Below the pieces are notes generated by a model, which worked only from the letters and a program-made list of their open reading frames with translations, made no database searches and had not been told where the DNA came from. Source: DASYLJ01 sp036009625 (GTDB lineage: Bacteria; Desulfobacterota; Binatia; DP-6). From it: DNA of 32,291 bases. Every line of letters starts with the position of its first letter. The first letter of the stretch is position 1. Below, in pieces: positions 18,501 to 24,342 of this stretch. The DNA lies in the NCBI GenBank assembly GCA_036009625.1, contig DASYLJ010000068.1, positions 1 to 32,291 of the forward strand, given 5' to 3'. A program made the translations under genes and the position numbers.

Positions 18501-19227
18501 GCGCCTGGTGCAGCTCGAGCTCGACCGGGATCAGTACGTTGCGTTCACCCGCGAAGTCGCCGAGGGGCGTGCCATTCGCGCCGAGTCTCAGGTGTTGGTG
18601 ACGCGCGGGGACCGGCTGGCGCTCACGCGCGGCTCCTACGAGTTCACGGACGGTGACGTCGGGCCCAGCGAGATCGCCTTCCTCATCGTGACCGAGGTGG
18701 ACGATCGCGGACGGATCGTGGGGTACGTACGCTTCGACCTCGAGGACGAGCACGCCGCCGTCGCCGAGCTCGACGCGCGTTGGGCGGCGGGCGAGGGCGC
18801 GGAACACATGGCAGCGTTCGCGGCACAGCAGCGGTTCAGTGCGGCGCTCGGCCGCCGTGATTGGGACGCCATGGCCGCGCTCCACACCCCTTCCTTCGTC
18901 GGTCGTGATCACCGCCTGGTGGGTTGGGGAACGCTGCGTGGGTCGGTCGCGTTCGTGAAAGCGTTGCGGGAGATGGTCGAGCTCGCACCCGACGCCCACA
19001 TGCAATGGCACCACGTGCGCACGACGGCCCGAGGTGTCATCGCCGACAACGTCTGGGTGGGAACGCGCGATGGCGGGGCGTTCGAAAGCCCGTTCATCGT
19101 CGTCACCGAGCTCGACGGCGCTGGTCTGACGCGGCGCTGCGATTTCTACGACCCGGATCACCTCGAGCAGGCCTTCTCCCGCTTCCACGAGATCGGCACG
19201 AGCCACCAGTCGTCGAAAGAACGTTGA
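12556..19227 (+). CDS. Giant adenylate cyclase: zinc ribbons - class III cyclase - STAND ATPase - TPR - eight NTF2-like domains
   Basis: 2223 residues. Domains: (1) two zinc ribbons, Cys 3/6/17/20 and 28/31/42/45. (2) Class III nucleotidyl cyclase, ~62-230, with metal Asp 71 (FADLAGST) and Asp 115 (GDG), substrate-selecting Lys 111 and Asp 182, and transition-state Asn 185 and Arg 189. This complete set predicts ATP to cyclic AMP. (3) AAA/STAND ATPase with Walker A GSPGLGKS (279-286) and Walker B VLVIDD (Asp 395, 396). (4) Helical TPR-like region, ~650-1080. (5) Eight NTF2/SnoaL-like domains, starting near 1095, 1236, 1382, 1524, 1668, 1807, 1947 and 2085, to the C-terminus. The ATG at 12556 is the only start: a TGA at 12523-12525 lies in frame just upstream, and no clear ribosome binding site is seen. 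The cyclase-STAND core is a known family; I know no member with this tail. It lies 119 bases after the TIR gene, probably co-transcribed. Confidence 0.93.
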   Translation: MTCSGCHHENRDGAKFCEECAAPLKRSCVGCGADLRPSAKFCDRCGTDVRGAPAPPPPSVERKVVTILFADLAGSTALQERLDPESARGFMERYYGAMRAAVDAHGGTVVKLLGDGVMAAFGVPRVAEDDAMRAVRAGVAMQQAIDALATAQAARVSEIGLRIAINTGEVVVSSDDSDVVGDPVNVAARLQQEAGTGEVVIGESTQRLVASLVTLAPLGSFALKGRTEAVKAFRLVSMERPAAATTAAFIGRDDELARLTAVYDAAVAAPAARLAVLLGSPGLGKSRLVDELGQRLGATATVIAAQCDAGGGGTFAPLAAALRRHLAIDAAAGADVLRAAIAAVLPSDDADRGRVAGGIAALLAGSPASPEETFFVVRRLLVAIGATRPVVLVIDDLHWAEPLLLDLVEHLIQWGSGVPLLVLVGARPELRDTRPALTTTGGHVSEVVTLTGLDAGAATRLAANVIGAADLPATVAAKLLATSEGNPLFIAELVRMLVQEGALTRDGERWIVGAGLAALEMPPTIHALLAARIEKLQPEDRAVLERAAVVGRHFSRNAVVALLPHGASGLDARLESLKRSELIEAGAGWFLGEPLLRFHHVLIRDAAYRRLLKGTRAELHGRFADWVEARVGEAVEHDETIGRHLEQAHQHLSELGPLDAHGRGLGERASRRLAAAGRRALASDDVALAAGLLGRAIARLDADADTRADLALDWCEALLAAGDVGPAADAIAGLARHPDRRLCAWHTCFTGQLTVMTAPQGLQATADAVAAAAAEFIALGDAAGEAKAHQVHAQALGRLGKMGACEAALDRALAAARRAGDRRRANAVLAGAPLAALWGPSPVTRASGRCLDVVRVLRITQGAPAVEAVALSCQGVLEALRGRTEAARRMVASSRRMVEELGITHRLLEADAFAGRIELLEGNAPAAERLLRIAYEGLRDLGLGIDAARAAALLARALLAQGRAVEAEALSRDSEALAGDDLQAAIAWRGVRAEALAQRGEHRAAVALAQAAVAIAAMTDALLDHADARLALAAALRAAGRRGDAEVEMRRVIELWETKGATLLVERVRGEGGRASIPPAGAKRPRATLGRARSNAALRCIERYHAGIVARDVDALLRPLSPRLAVIHHPTGTTYGAAGIEASWRAIFEAGEMPSRMETEATLGGSLALVRLFLATAGTPEGAVGPSENESLLLVAVDEDELAIAVELFAADRLGDAVASLYGRYAERLPDGPACARAHATAAAIGAMVAPPDLDRYATALAPWVEFADHRTVGFSPGRGATKLLRGFRSLLELATDVATRVDEVVRLEPDAILLRWTTSGTDRGGGGAFESQFLLLWVFGSDGLIVHDETFDAERDADAGERFDDLVRTAARWAFPRMRPNAASELTTRFQDAFAAGDDGALRDLFAGSLEVVDHPNGVTYGRDGHLASLRRLRRAKDPMLRFEPIATCGESLLVSRRHITGSGTGGPQFDVGEYEREEIVLFETDEVSCRHIEVFAADHLVDAVACLYERCAAALPEGAVRDRAGATAHAVAALLGPFDLDRFATAVAPDVAVTDHRRIGLEVTRGVDAWLADQRALHDLAGDLVTRVDDVLALCADALLVRWSTSGTDRPGGGPYERRDLWLGVFGADGRVARLELFESDHVADALARFDALAGAPMSSAWPFTNTATRTWGQIEAAWLACDAERFARMFVPALCYRDRRRMVLLELDRDGLLAVVRPSWEIGPTRATSAVVATRGEHLALARSRLEFAGGDVGQSEIDTLFLVETNAAGSCVAYVRFDADDLATAYTELDQRYDAGEGAACPAHGLVMRAFSEAVASRDWTPVTALCASTFVEHDHRTLAALGTTRGAEAWAQNFRALTDLAPDTVYRVHHFRSGARGFWSMGAWQGSREGGGYEIPINAVIEVDQQDRIARADIYDVEQLDQARERFAELAASVASPERFANAATATVEPVMSRMTAHDWQGFAALFSDDFRISDRRRLVQLELDRDQYVAFTREVAEGRAIRAESQVLVTRGDRLALTRGSYEFTDGDVGPSEIAFLIVTEVDDRGRIVGYVRFDLEDEHAAVAELDARWAAGEGAEHMAAFAAQQRFSAALGRRDWDAMAALHTPSFVGRDHRLVGWGTLRGSVAFVKALREMVELAPDAHMQWHHVRTTARGVIADNVWVGTRDGGAFESPFIVVTELDGAGLTRRCDFYDPDHLEQAFSRFHEIGTSHQSSKER
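15838..19200 (+). repeat. Fourfold tandem repeat of a two-domain NTF2-like unit inside the giant cyclase
   Basis: The C-terminal half of the cyclase gene repeats a unit of about 280-287 codons four times (unit starts near 15838, 16699, 17557 and 18394). Each unit has an A domain and a B domain. A domains 1 and 2 share HPxGxTYG and an ending of the type FAADxLxDAVAxLYxR. A domains 3 and 4 share DRRRxVxLELDRD, GDVGxSEI, YVRFD and AGEG. B domains all begin after an Ala-rich helix and carry DHR. B1 and B2 share RWxTSGTDR and VFGxDG; B3 and B4 share DLAPD/ELAPD, HH and a DxYDxxxLxQAxxRF end. The pattern indicates domain-pair duplication, then duplication of pairs of pairs. It is protein-level divergence, not recent DNA identity. 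Confidence 0.85.
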
Positions 19228-19259
19228 CACCTCCCATCCCGCTGACCTAGCCATGAGAC

Positions 19260-20903
19260 ATGCTGCGTGTGCTCGTGCTGCTCCTCGGCTGTACGTCCCC
19301 AGTGCTGGCCCAGGTCGTCACCCCGCCGCAGCTGCTGGGATCGATCGCCGGGCCCGGCTCCGTGGTCGAGCCGGCCGGCGTGCGCTTCTACGGCACCGAC
19401 CTGGGCTGGACCTTCGAGCATCGCGGCCGGCACTTAATGCTCTTCGGCGACACCTGGCCGCACCCGCGGTCGCCGTGCGATCCGCTGCCCCACAACGACG
19501 ACTCGCAGGTGACGTTTCCGCTCGAGCTGCCGGCGTCGGGCCTGCCGCTGCTCACCGTCACCACCGATCCCGATGCGCCGAACGAGTTCGCGCGCATCCG
19601 CCTCTTCACCGACGGCCAATCGCAGGTGATGGGGTACAACAAGACCCCGCTCACCGCGTTCAGCGACGGCACCGACGCCATCGCTTTGATCGGTCTGATC
19701 GACGCCGTTCGCTGCCGCGTCCGGAAGGGGCGGCCATCGTGTCGACCATACGACCACCTGACCTGCAGTCCGGACGTGGGCATCTGCACCCCGCCCACCC
19801 TCGGCTGGGATCTCCCGTGCGACCTGGCCACCGGTGCAGGATGCGGCGTGGGCGAGCACTGCGCGCCCACGGCCACCGGCATCTGCATCGATCCCGACAG
19901 CTCTCAGAACGACGGTACCTCGGCGAGCCTGCCCGCGATGGCCGCGTACCACACGCACCTCGGCATCCAGGACGCCGCGCGGCCGTCCGACTATCGCGAT
20001 GCCGGCACGATCGCGTCCAACAAGTTCATCGACGTCACCGCCCGCACCGTGCGCTGCTTCTCCGGTCGCGCCTGCGGCAACGACTACGCGACAGGACACG
20101 GCGCGGTCTTCATCTGGGGCCGGCCCGGCTACGACGTCCAGCCCGGTCGCCAGGCGCACATGTACCTGATGGTGCATCGACTGCCGATCAAGCAGAACGG
20201 GGCCGGCGCGCTCCAGCTCCGACCGCGCTACTTCGCCGGCGTGCGCGCCGGCAGTGGCGAGCCGCTCTGGACGCGGCACGAGTCACGCGCGAAGGCGCTG
20301 GCCATGGACGGCGTCGTCGACGGCAATCCGGACGACGATCTGCCGAACCCCAATCAGACCGGTGTCAGCTGGCTCGGTCCACCCGTGAACAAGTGGATGA
20401 TGCTGTACGGCGGTGGGGGATCGAGCGTGAGCGGCGGAACCGGTCCGGACGCGACGGCCGGCCCCATCATGGTGCGATTCGCCGATCACCCCTGGGGGCC
20501 GTGGAGCCCGCCCACCGTCCACCTCGATCCCGGAAGCCCGACCGTCGTCGGCGACCCGTTCGGTCCGGGCGGCTACATCTTTCACCCGGCGTGCACGGAC
20601 CAACCGCCGGCCATCTGCGCGCCGAGCGACCCGACCCGGCCGCTCGACTTCTTCCTGCCCGGCTGTCCGTCGGTGGGTGCCAACCTCGATACCGGCATCC
20701 TCTACGGGCCGAACATCATCGACGCCTACACGCGCGCCGATGGTGTCGGCGGCCTCGACGTCTTCTGGAACGTGTCGGTGTGGAACCCGTACCTGGTGGC
20801 GCTGCTGAAGACGAACGTCAGGCCGGATGCCGCGAGCGCGGCGACGGCGTGCGGCTCAGGGGGCCAGGCACCCCGCTTCCGCTGGTGCGAGAAGCGAGAG
20901 TAG
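19260..20903 (+). CDS. Secreted DUF4185-like protein (beta-propeller type)
   Basis: 547 residues from ATG 19260, opening into a signal peptide (MLRVLVLLLGCTSPVLAQ). No strong ribosome binding site is visible; another ATG at 19253 is out of frame. The mature protein shows the pattern of DUF4185 and related five-bladed propellers: GTDLGWTFEHRGRHLMLFGDTW near the N-terminus, GHGAVFIWGRPGY, NKWMMLYGGGGSS, WGPWSPPTVHLDPG and LDTGILYGPNIIDAYTRA. About ten Cys occur, clustered in the insert CRVRKGRPSCRPYDHLTC...GAGCGVGEHCAPTATGICI, consistent with disulphides outside the cytoplasm. Such propellers may bind or act on glycans; no catalytic residues were assigned here. It is 32 bases downstream of the giant cyclase and could share its transcript. 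It converges on a small membrane protein gene 8 bases away. Confidence 0.82.
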   Translation: MLRVLVLLLGCTSPVLAQVVTPPQLLGSIAGPGSVVEPAGVRFYGTDLGWTFEHRGRHLMLFGDTWPHPRSPCDPLPHNDDSQVTFPLELPASGLPLLTVTTDPDAPNEFARIRLFTDGQSQVMGYNKTPLTAFSDGTDAIALIGLIDAVRCRVRKGRPSCRPYDHLTCSPDVGICTPPTLGWDLPCDLATGAGCGVGEHCAPTATGICIDPDSSQNDGTSASLPAMAAYHTHLGIQDAARPSDYRDAGTIASNKFIDVTARTVRCFSGRACGNDYATGHGAVFIWGRPGYDVQPGRQAHMYLMVHRLPIKQNGAGALQLRPRYFAGVRAGSGEPLWTRHESRAKALAMDGVVDGNPDDDLPNPNQTGVSWLGPPVNKWMMLYGGGGSSVSGGTGPDATAGPIMVRFADHPWGPWSPPTVHLDPGSPTVVGDPFGPGGYIFHPACTDQPPAICAPSDPTRPLDFFLPGCPSVGANLDTGILYGPNIIDAYTRADGVGGLDVFWNVSVWNPYLVALLKTNVRPDAASAATACGSGGQAPRFRWCEKRE

Positions 20904-20911
20904 CGCAACCG

Positions 20912-21142
20912 CTACTTCTGTCCGTCCTTCAGATCGTTCTTGCGCGCCAACAGGTAGAGCGGGATGGTGAGGCCGGCGAGCACGCCCATCGCCCCCCCGA
21001 TGGTCTCACCGATCACCTTCTGCGCGTCGGGCGACGCGCGGTCCGGGTTGGCTGCTACCGTTCCCGCCAGCCAGAGCCAGAGACCCGCCAGCAGGACCTC
21101 GATGGTTCCGATCGCGATCAGGGTACGCGTGCGCTTCGACAT
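20912..21142 (-). CDS. Small two-helix membrane protein, function unknown
   Basis: 76 residues from ATG 21142 (MSKRTRTLIAIG). A GTG at 21172 would add ten residues; neither has a clear ribosome binding site. Two membrane helices are visible: LIAIGTIEVLLAGLWLWLAGTV and IGGAMGVLAGLTIPLYLLA, separated by a polar loop (NPDRASPDAQKVIGE). The basic N-terminus (SKRTR) and the basic C-terminus (ARKNDLKDGQK) suggest both ends are in the cytoplasm. It lies 54 bases after the cupin-cyclase gene on the same strand and may be the last gene of that unit. No family recognised. Confidence 0.7.
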   Translation of the reverse strand: MSKRTRTLIAIGTIEVLLAGLWLWLAGTVAANPDRASPDAQKVIGETIGGAMGVLAGLTIPLYLLARKNDLKDGQK

Positions 21143-21196
21143 GTGGGCGTTATCGCTTTTGGCCCGATGCACTTCCAGCCGGCGGACCGAGGGCGA

Positions 21197-22048
21197 CTAC
21201 CGCCGCAGCGCGAAGATCGAGCGGGTGCCGCTCAGCCCCTTGAGCTCGTAGTCGCCGCGGGCCTCTAGGGTGAGACCCGAGCCGTCGAGGAGGTCGCGGG
21301 TGGTGCCGGAGAGGAAGACCTCGCCGGGACCGGCGAGCGCCGCCACCCGGGCCGCCGCGTGGACGCAGACGCCGCGGGGCTGCCCACCGACGATCTCGAT
21401 CTCGCTGGTATGGAGACCGACGCGGACGCGGATGCCGAGCTCGGCGACCGCCGGGTCCATGAGCGCCCCGGCGCGGACCGCTCGCGAGGCGCTGTCGAAG
21501 AGTGCCAGAAAGCCGTCGCCGGTGGACGTGACCTCCCGGCCGCGGAAGCGGTCGATCGCGGCGCGGATGCGGACGTTGTGCTCGTGCAGCACGCTGGCCC
21601 ACGCGTGATCACCGAGCTGCTCGAGCGTCGCGGTCGAACCGACGATGTCGCTGAAGATCACGGTGGCGATCACGCGCTCCCCGAGCTCCTCCGGTGCGAG
21701 CCCGAACACGTGCGCGCTCGCGAACTCCACCGATTCCCACGGATCGGGACCGAGCACGAGGACGTCATGCCCGGGCGGAATCTCGTAGGCGTCGCCTGCT
21801 CCGATGACGAGCTCGGTGCCGTCGTCCATGGTCACCCGGAGCGCGCCCGACATGACGTAGCCCACGTGCCGGAGCTGGCAGGAGCGTGTGCGCACGGTCG
21901 GTGCGATGTCTTTCGACCAGGTCCAGCCCGGCTGCAACGCGAACCGGCCGACCACGATCTCGTCGAGCAGGACGACGTCGACGTGGCCGGACGGGAAGGT
22001 CCGGACCTCATCGGGAGTTGCGAAGCTCTTGCGCTGCAAGCGCGGCAT
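21197..22048 (-). CDS. Cupin - class III nucleotide cyclase fusion protein
   Basis: 283 residues; AGAGGAC 6 bases upstream of the ATG at 22048 supports the start. Residues ~25-110 form a cupin barrel (RHVGYVMSGALRVTMDDG, VIGAGDAYEIPPGHDVLVLG), a likely small-ligand sensor. Residues ~123-283 are a class III cyclase domain: metal-binding Asp 134 (FSDIVGST) and Asp 178 (GDGF) are kept. The substrate-selecting Lys is Thr 174, the matching Asp is Val 227, and the transition-state Asn is His 230 (VHAAARV), while Arg 234 remains. This set is typical of a subfamily common in actinobacterial and related cyclases, so substrate and activity cannot be predicted from the classical rules. The preceding membrane-protein gene overlaps it by 41 bases. 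It lacks membrane segments. Confidence 0.9.
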   Translation of the reverse strand: MPRLQRKSFATPDEVRTFPSGHVDVVLLDEIVVGRFALQPGWTWSKDIAPTVRTRSCQLRHVGYVMSGALRVTMDDGTELVIGAGDAYEIPPGHDVLVLGPDPWESVEFASAHVFGLAPEELGERVIATVIFSDIVGSTATLEQLGDHAWASVLHEHNVRIRAAIDRFRGREVTSTGDGFLALFDSASRAVRAGALMDPAVAELGIRVRVGLHTSEIEIVGGQPRGVCVHAAARVAALAGPGEVFLSGTTRDLLDGSGLTLEARGDYELKGLSGTRSIFALRR

Positions 22049-22481
22049 GGAGGTCCTCTCTTCGTGGACGTGGGCTCGATCCCCACGCCCACGTGGTGAC
22101 CGCTATGCCGATCAAGGCCGGAAGCGAAACCGCGGGGAAGTCGCGGACCAGCGTCGACGGGCCGCAGATGCCGACCGCGACTTCCCAGACGTGAAACATC
22201 GCATGTGCGATGAGCCACGCCGTCGCGGCGGCCCAGAGGTCGAGGCGCAGCGCGGGTCGAAGCAGGCCGATGACGAAGGCCGCACCCAGGAACGCCTGGA
22301 TGATCCCGATGTCGCGGACGAAGTGTTGGTTGAAGGCCCCGGTGTCCGTCACGCCGGGCACGAAGTAGTACCAGGTCATCGGTGCGACGAGCATGAAGAG
22401 GCCATTCCCGATCAGGAAGAGCCCGTTCAGTGCGACCGCCGCCCGCACCGCCATCGGTGACCGGAGTTCCGTCGCGTCCAT
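22008..22481 (-). CDS. Four-helix integral membrane protein, function unknown
   Basis: About 157 residues from ATG 22481 (MDATELRSPMAVR); an ATG at 22454 is also possible. Four hydrophobic helices are seen: AVALNGLFLIGNGLFMLVAP, GIIQAFLGAAFVIGLL, LWAAATAWLIAHAMFHVWEV and LPALIGIAVTTWAW. The motif APMTWYYFVPGVTDTGAFNQHFVRDIG lies between helices 1 and 2. It resembles small DoxX-like or DUF4345-type membrane proteins in layout, but I could not name a family. The C-terminus runs 41 bases into the start of the cyclase gene in another frame, which implies coupled translation. The upstream oxidoreductase gene ends 10 bases before it. It is probably the second gene of an ECF41-controlled unit. Confidence 0.8.
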   Translation of the reverse strand: MDATELRSPMAVRAAVALNGLFLIGNGLFMLVAPMTWYYFVPGVTDTGAFNQHFVRDIGIIQAFLGAAFVIGLLRPALRLDLWAAATAWLIAHAMFHVWEVAVGICGPSTLVRDFPAVSLPALIGIAVTTWAWGSSPRPRREDLHAALAAQELRNSR

Positions 22482-22491
22482 CGGCGATCCG

Positions 22492-23241
22492 TCAGCCGGC
22501 GGTGCGGGCGAGCCAGTCGTCGAAACGCGTCGCTCCCAGGCGCGGGGCATCTCCCGGCATGAGGGAACGATCGTTCACCGTCACGCCGAAGTATTTCGCC
22601 GTGCCGTCGGTGGTGACCTGGCGTGCGTCGTGGGTCACGCGGAGGAAACGTCGGACCAACTCGTCCATCGGTATCCGTTCGGGACCGGCGATCTCGACCA
22701 TGCCGTTCAGCGGCGCACCGAGTACGACCTCGGCCAGTTTCGCCGCAACGTCGTCCGACACGATGGGTTGCATGAGCACCCCTGGCAGACGAATCGCCTG
22801 CCCGTCGCCGCTGAAGTGGGCGATGCTCTTCACGAACTCGAAGAACTGCGTCGCGCGCACGATGGAGTAGGGGACGGGGGACGCCTCGATCAGCTTTTCC
22901 TGGGCCATCTTGGCGCGGAAGTACCCGCTCTCGAGCAGGCGCTCCGTGCCGACGACCGACAGCGCGACGTGATGCTTCACTCCCGCGACCGTTTCGGCGG
23001 CGATGATGTTCCGGCCCGACGTCTCGAAGAACGTCATCGCCGGGCCGTCGTCGAACGACGGCGAGTTCGCCACGTCGACGACGACCGCCGCGCCCGTCAG
23101 TGCCTCGGCAAGCCCGGCTCCGGTGATGGTGTCGACGCCCGAGCTGGGTGACGCCGCCACCGACTCGTGGCCCCGCTCACGCAGGATGTTCACGAGCTTG
23201 GTTCCGATGAGCCCACTGCCGCCAATGACCACGATCTTCAC
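22492..23241 (-). CDS. NAD(P)-binding SDR/NmrA-like oxidoreductase or epimerase, ECF41 target
   Basis: 249 residues from GTG 23241. The start is fixed by AGGAGG about 6 bases upstream and by the Rossmann motif at the very N-terminus (VKIVVIGGSGLIGTKL, GxxGxxG at residues 7-13). The rest follows the atypical short-chain dehydrogenase pattern: VVVDVANSPSF, FFETSGRNIIAAE, HHVALSVVGTERL, then YFRAKMAQEKLIEASPVPYSIVRATQFFEF with the YxxxK-type pair (Tyr of GYFRAK and Lys). These enzymes act in the cytoplasm on unknown small molecules. It is the gene directly downstream of the ECF41-type sigma factor, and members of this sigma group typically control a carboxymuconolactone decarboxylase, oxidoreductase or epimerase gene beside them. 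The promoter in between supports that. Confidence 0.9.
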   Translation of the reverse strand: MKIVVIGGSGLIGTKLVNILRERGHESVAASPSSGVDTITGAGLAEALTGAAVVVDVANSPSFDDGPAMTFFETSGRNIIAAETVAGVKHHVALSVVGTERLLESGYFRAKMAQEKLIEASPVPYSIVRATQFFEFVKSIAHFSGDGQAIRLPGVLMQPIVSDDVAAKLAEVVLGAPLNGMVEIAGPERIPMDELVRRFLRVTHDARQVTTDGTAKYFGVTVNDRSLMPGDAPRLGATRFDDWLARTAG

Positions 23242-23259
23242 TGCGTACCTCCTGGGTCG

Positions 23260-23279
23260 ATGCCCCGATGTCGGGGCAT
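23260..23279. promoter_or_regulatory. Perfect palindrome in the leader of the oxidoreductase gene
   Basis: ATGCCCCGA at 23260-23268 and TCGGGGCAT at 23271-23279 are perfect inverted copies separated by two bases. The site lies between the ECF41-type promoter and the start of the oxidoreductase gene, about 19 bases before the GTG. It may be an operator for a dimeric repressor or an RNA hairpin near the ribosome binding site. Confidence 0.5.
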
Positions 23280-23304
23280 GGTTGTTGGGTCGGTTACCAG
23301 CCAG

Positions 23305-23331
23305 GACCAGGTAGGGGGCCGTTTTGTGACA
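23305..23331 (-). promoter_or_regulatory. ECF41-type promoter (TGTCACA, 16-base spacer, GGTC)
   Basis: On the minus strand TGTCACA (23331-23325) matches the published ECF41 -35 consensus exactly. Sixteen bases downstream is GGTC (23308-23305), close to the -10 consensus CGTC. It is 8 bases downstream of the sigma factor stop (23339) and about 64 bases upstream of the GTG of the oxidoreductase gene. The location, orientation and the sigma factor class all agree with a self-contained regulatory pair. Confidence 0.75.
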
Positions 23332-23338
23332 CGGGCAT

Positions 23339-24247
23339 TCACGTCGCTCGCATCGAGCGCGAAACTGCAGCGAGCTTGCTGGGTCGCATGATCCAAAGGA
23401 GTTGGTCAATACCCTCGGATGACGCACTGATCGTCGCCAGGGCCACGGCGGCGCCGCCGCGCGAGACGACCACGGAGGCCAGTCCGTTCGCTTCGACCCA
23501 GGTGAGGGTCACACCGCTCCAGAAGTGCGAGGCCAGCGAGGCGATGAATTTCGCGACGCGGGCACGACCGGCGACGGGTTTCCGTGCCGCGCGCACGAAC
23601 CCACCGCCATCCGCGTAGGAGACGACGTCCGATGCGAAGAGACCCTCCAGCGTGGCGAGATCGCCCTTCGTGGCGGCGGCGATGAAGGCACCGAGAAGAC
23701 GCCGTTGCTCGGCCGAGCTCACTGGCGCGCGCCGTCCGTCGGCGATGTGTTTCCGGGCGCGGGTGACGAGCTGCCGGGTGTTGGCTTCGCTGAGTTGGAG
23801 GATGTCGGCGATCTGCGGATAGGTGTAGTCGAACGCTTCACGGAGCACGTACGCGGCGCGTTCCGTCGGCGAGAGCTTCTCCAACAGCAACAGGACGGCC
23901 ATTTCCAGTGCCTCGCCGCGTTCCGCTCCGAGGCCCGGATCGGCGCTGGTGTCCACGGGCTCCGGGAGCCATTGACCCACGTACGTCTCGTGACGCGCGC
24001 GGGCGGACTGGGCGAGGTTGATGGCCAATCGTGTCGTCGTGGTCACGAGGAATGCCGGCGGGTCGCGGACGATGCTGCGATCGGTGGTCTGCCACCGCAA
24101 CCAGACGTCCTGCACGACATCCTCGGCCTCGGCGGCACTGCCGAGCATGCGGTAGGCGATGCCGAAGAGACGAGAGCGCCCACTGACGAATGCCGACAGG
24201 CCGTCGTCGACGGCACCACCATCCACGGGATGCTCTGACCGTGTCAT
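23339..24247 (-). CDS. ECF sigma factor, ECF41 type with C-terminal SnoaL-like domain
   Basis: 302 residues, long for an ECF sigma factor because of the extra C-terminal domain. Region 2 covers about residues 15-90 (LFGIAYRMLGSAAEAEDVVQDVWLRW, promoter -10 binding and core contact). Region 4 lies at about 125-180 (LSPTERAAYVLREAFDYTYPQIADILQLSEANTRQLVTRARKHI, -35 binding). The SnoaL-like extension (residues ~190-290) carries the ECF41 hallmarks DGGGFVRAARKPVAGRARVA and a C-terminal MRPSKL, a variant of the usual NPDKL motif. In this group the extension regulates the sigma factor in place of an anti-sigma partner. The start at 24247 is chosen because the reading shifts there from Arg-rich noise to family sequence; there is no strong ribosome binding site. 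The predicted target lies next downstream. Confidence 0.93.
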   Translation of the reverse strand: MTRSEHPVDGGAVDDGLSAFVSGRSRLFGIAYRMLGSAAEAEDVVQDVWLRWQTTDRSIVRDPPAFLVTTTTRLAINLAQSARARHETYVGQWLPEPVDTSADPGLGAERGEALEMAVLLLLEKLSPTERAAYVLREAFDYTYPQIADILQLSEANTRQLVTRARKHIADGRRAPVSSAEQRRLLGAFIAAATKGDLATLEGLFASDVVSYADGGGFVRAARKPVAGRARVAKFIASLASHFWSGVTLTWVEANGLASVVVSRGGAAVALATISASSEGIDQLLWIMRPSKLAAVSRSMRAT

Positions 24248-24342
24248 CGTCTGCGGCCCGGAGCGTACTGATGCCGCAGATCGTCCGCTTCGCCAAGGGA
24301 GCAGATGCGAGGGACGTCGACGGTACGCCCTGTTCACGCCGC

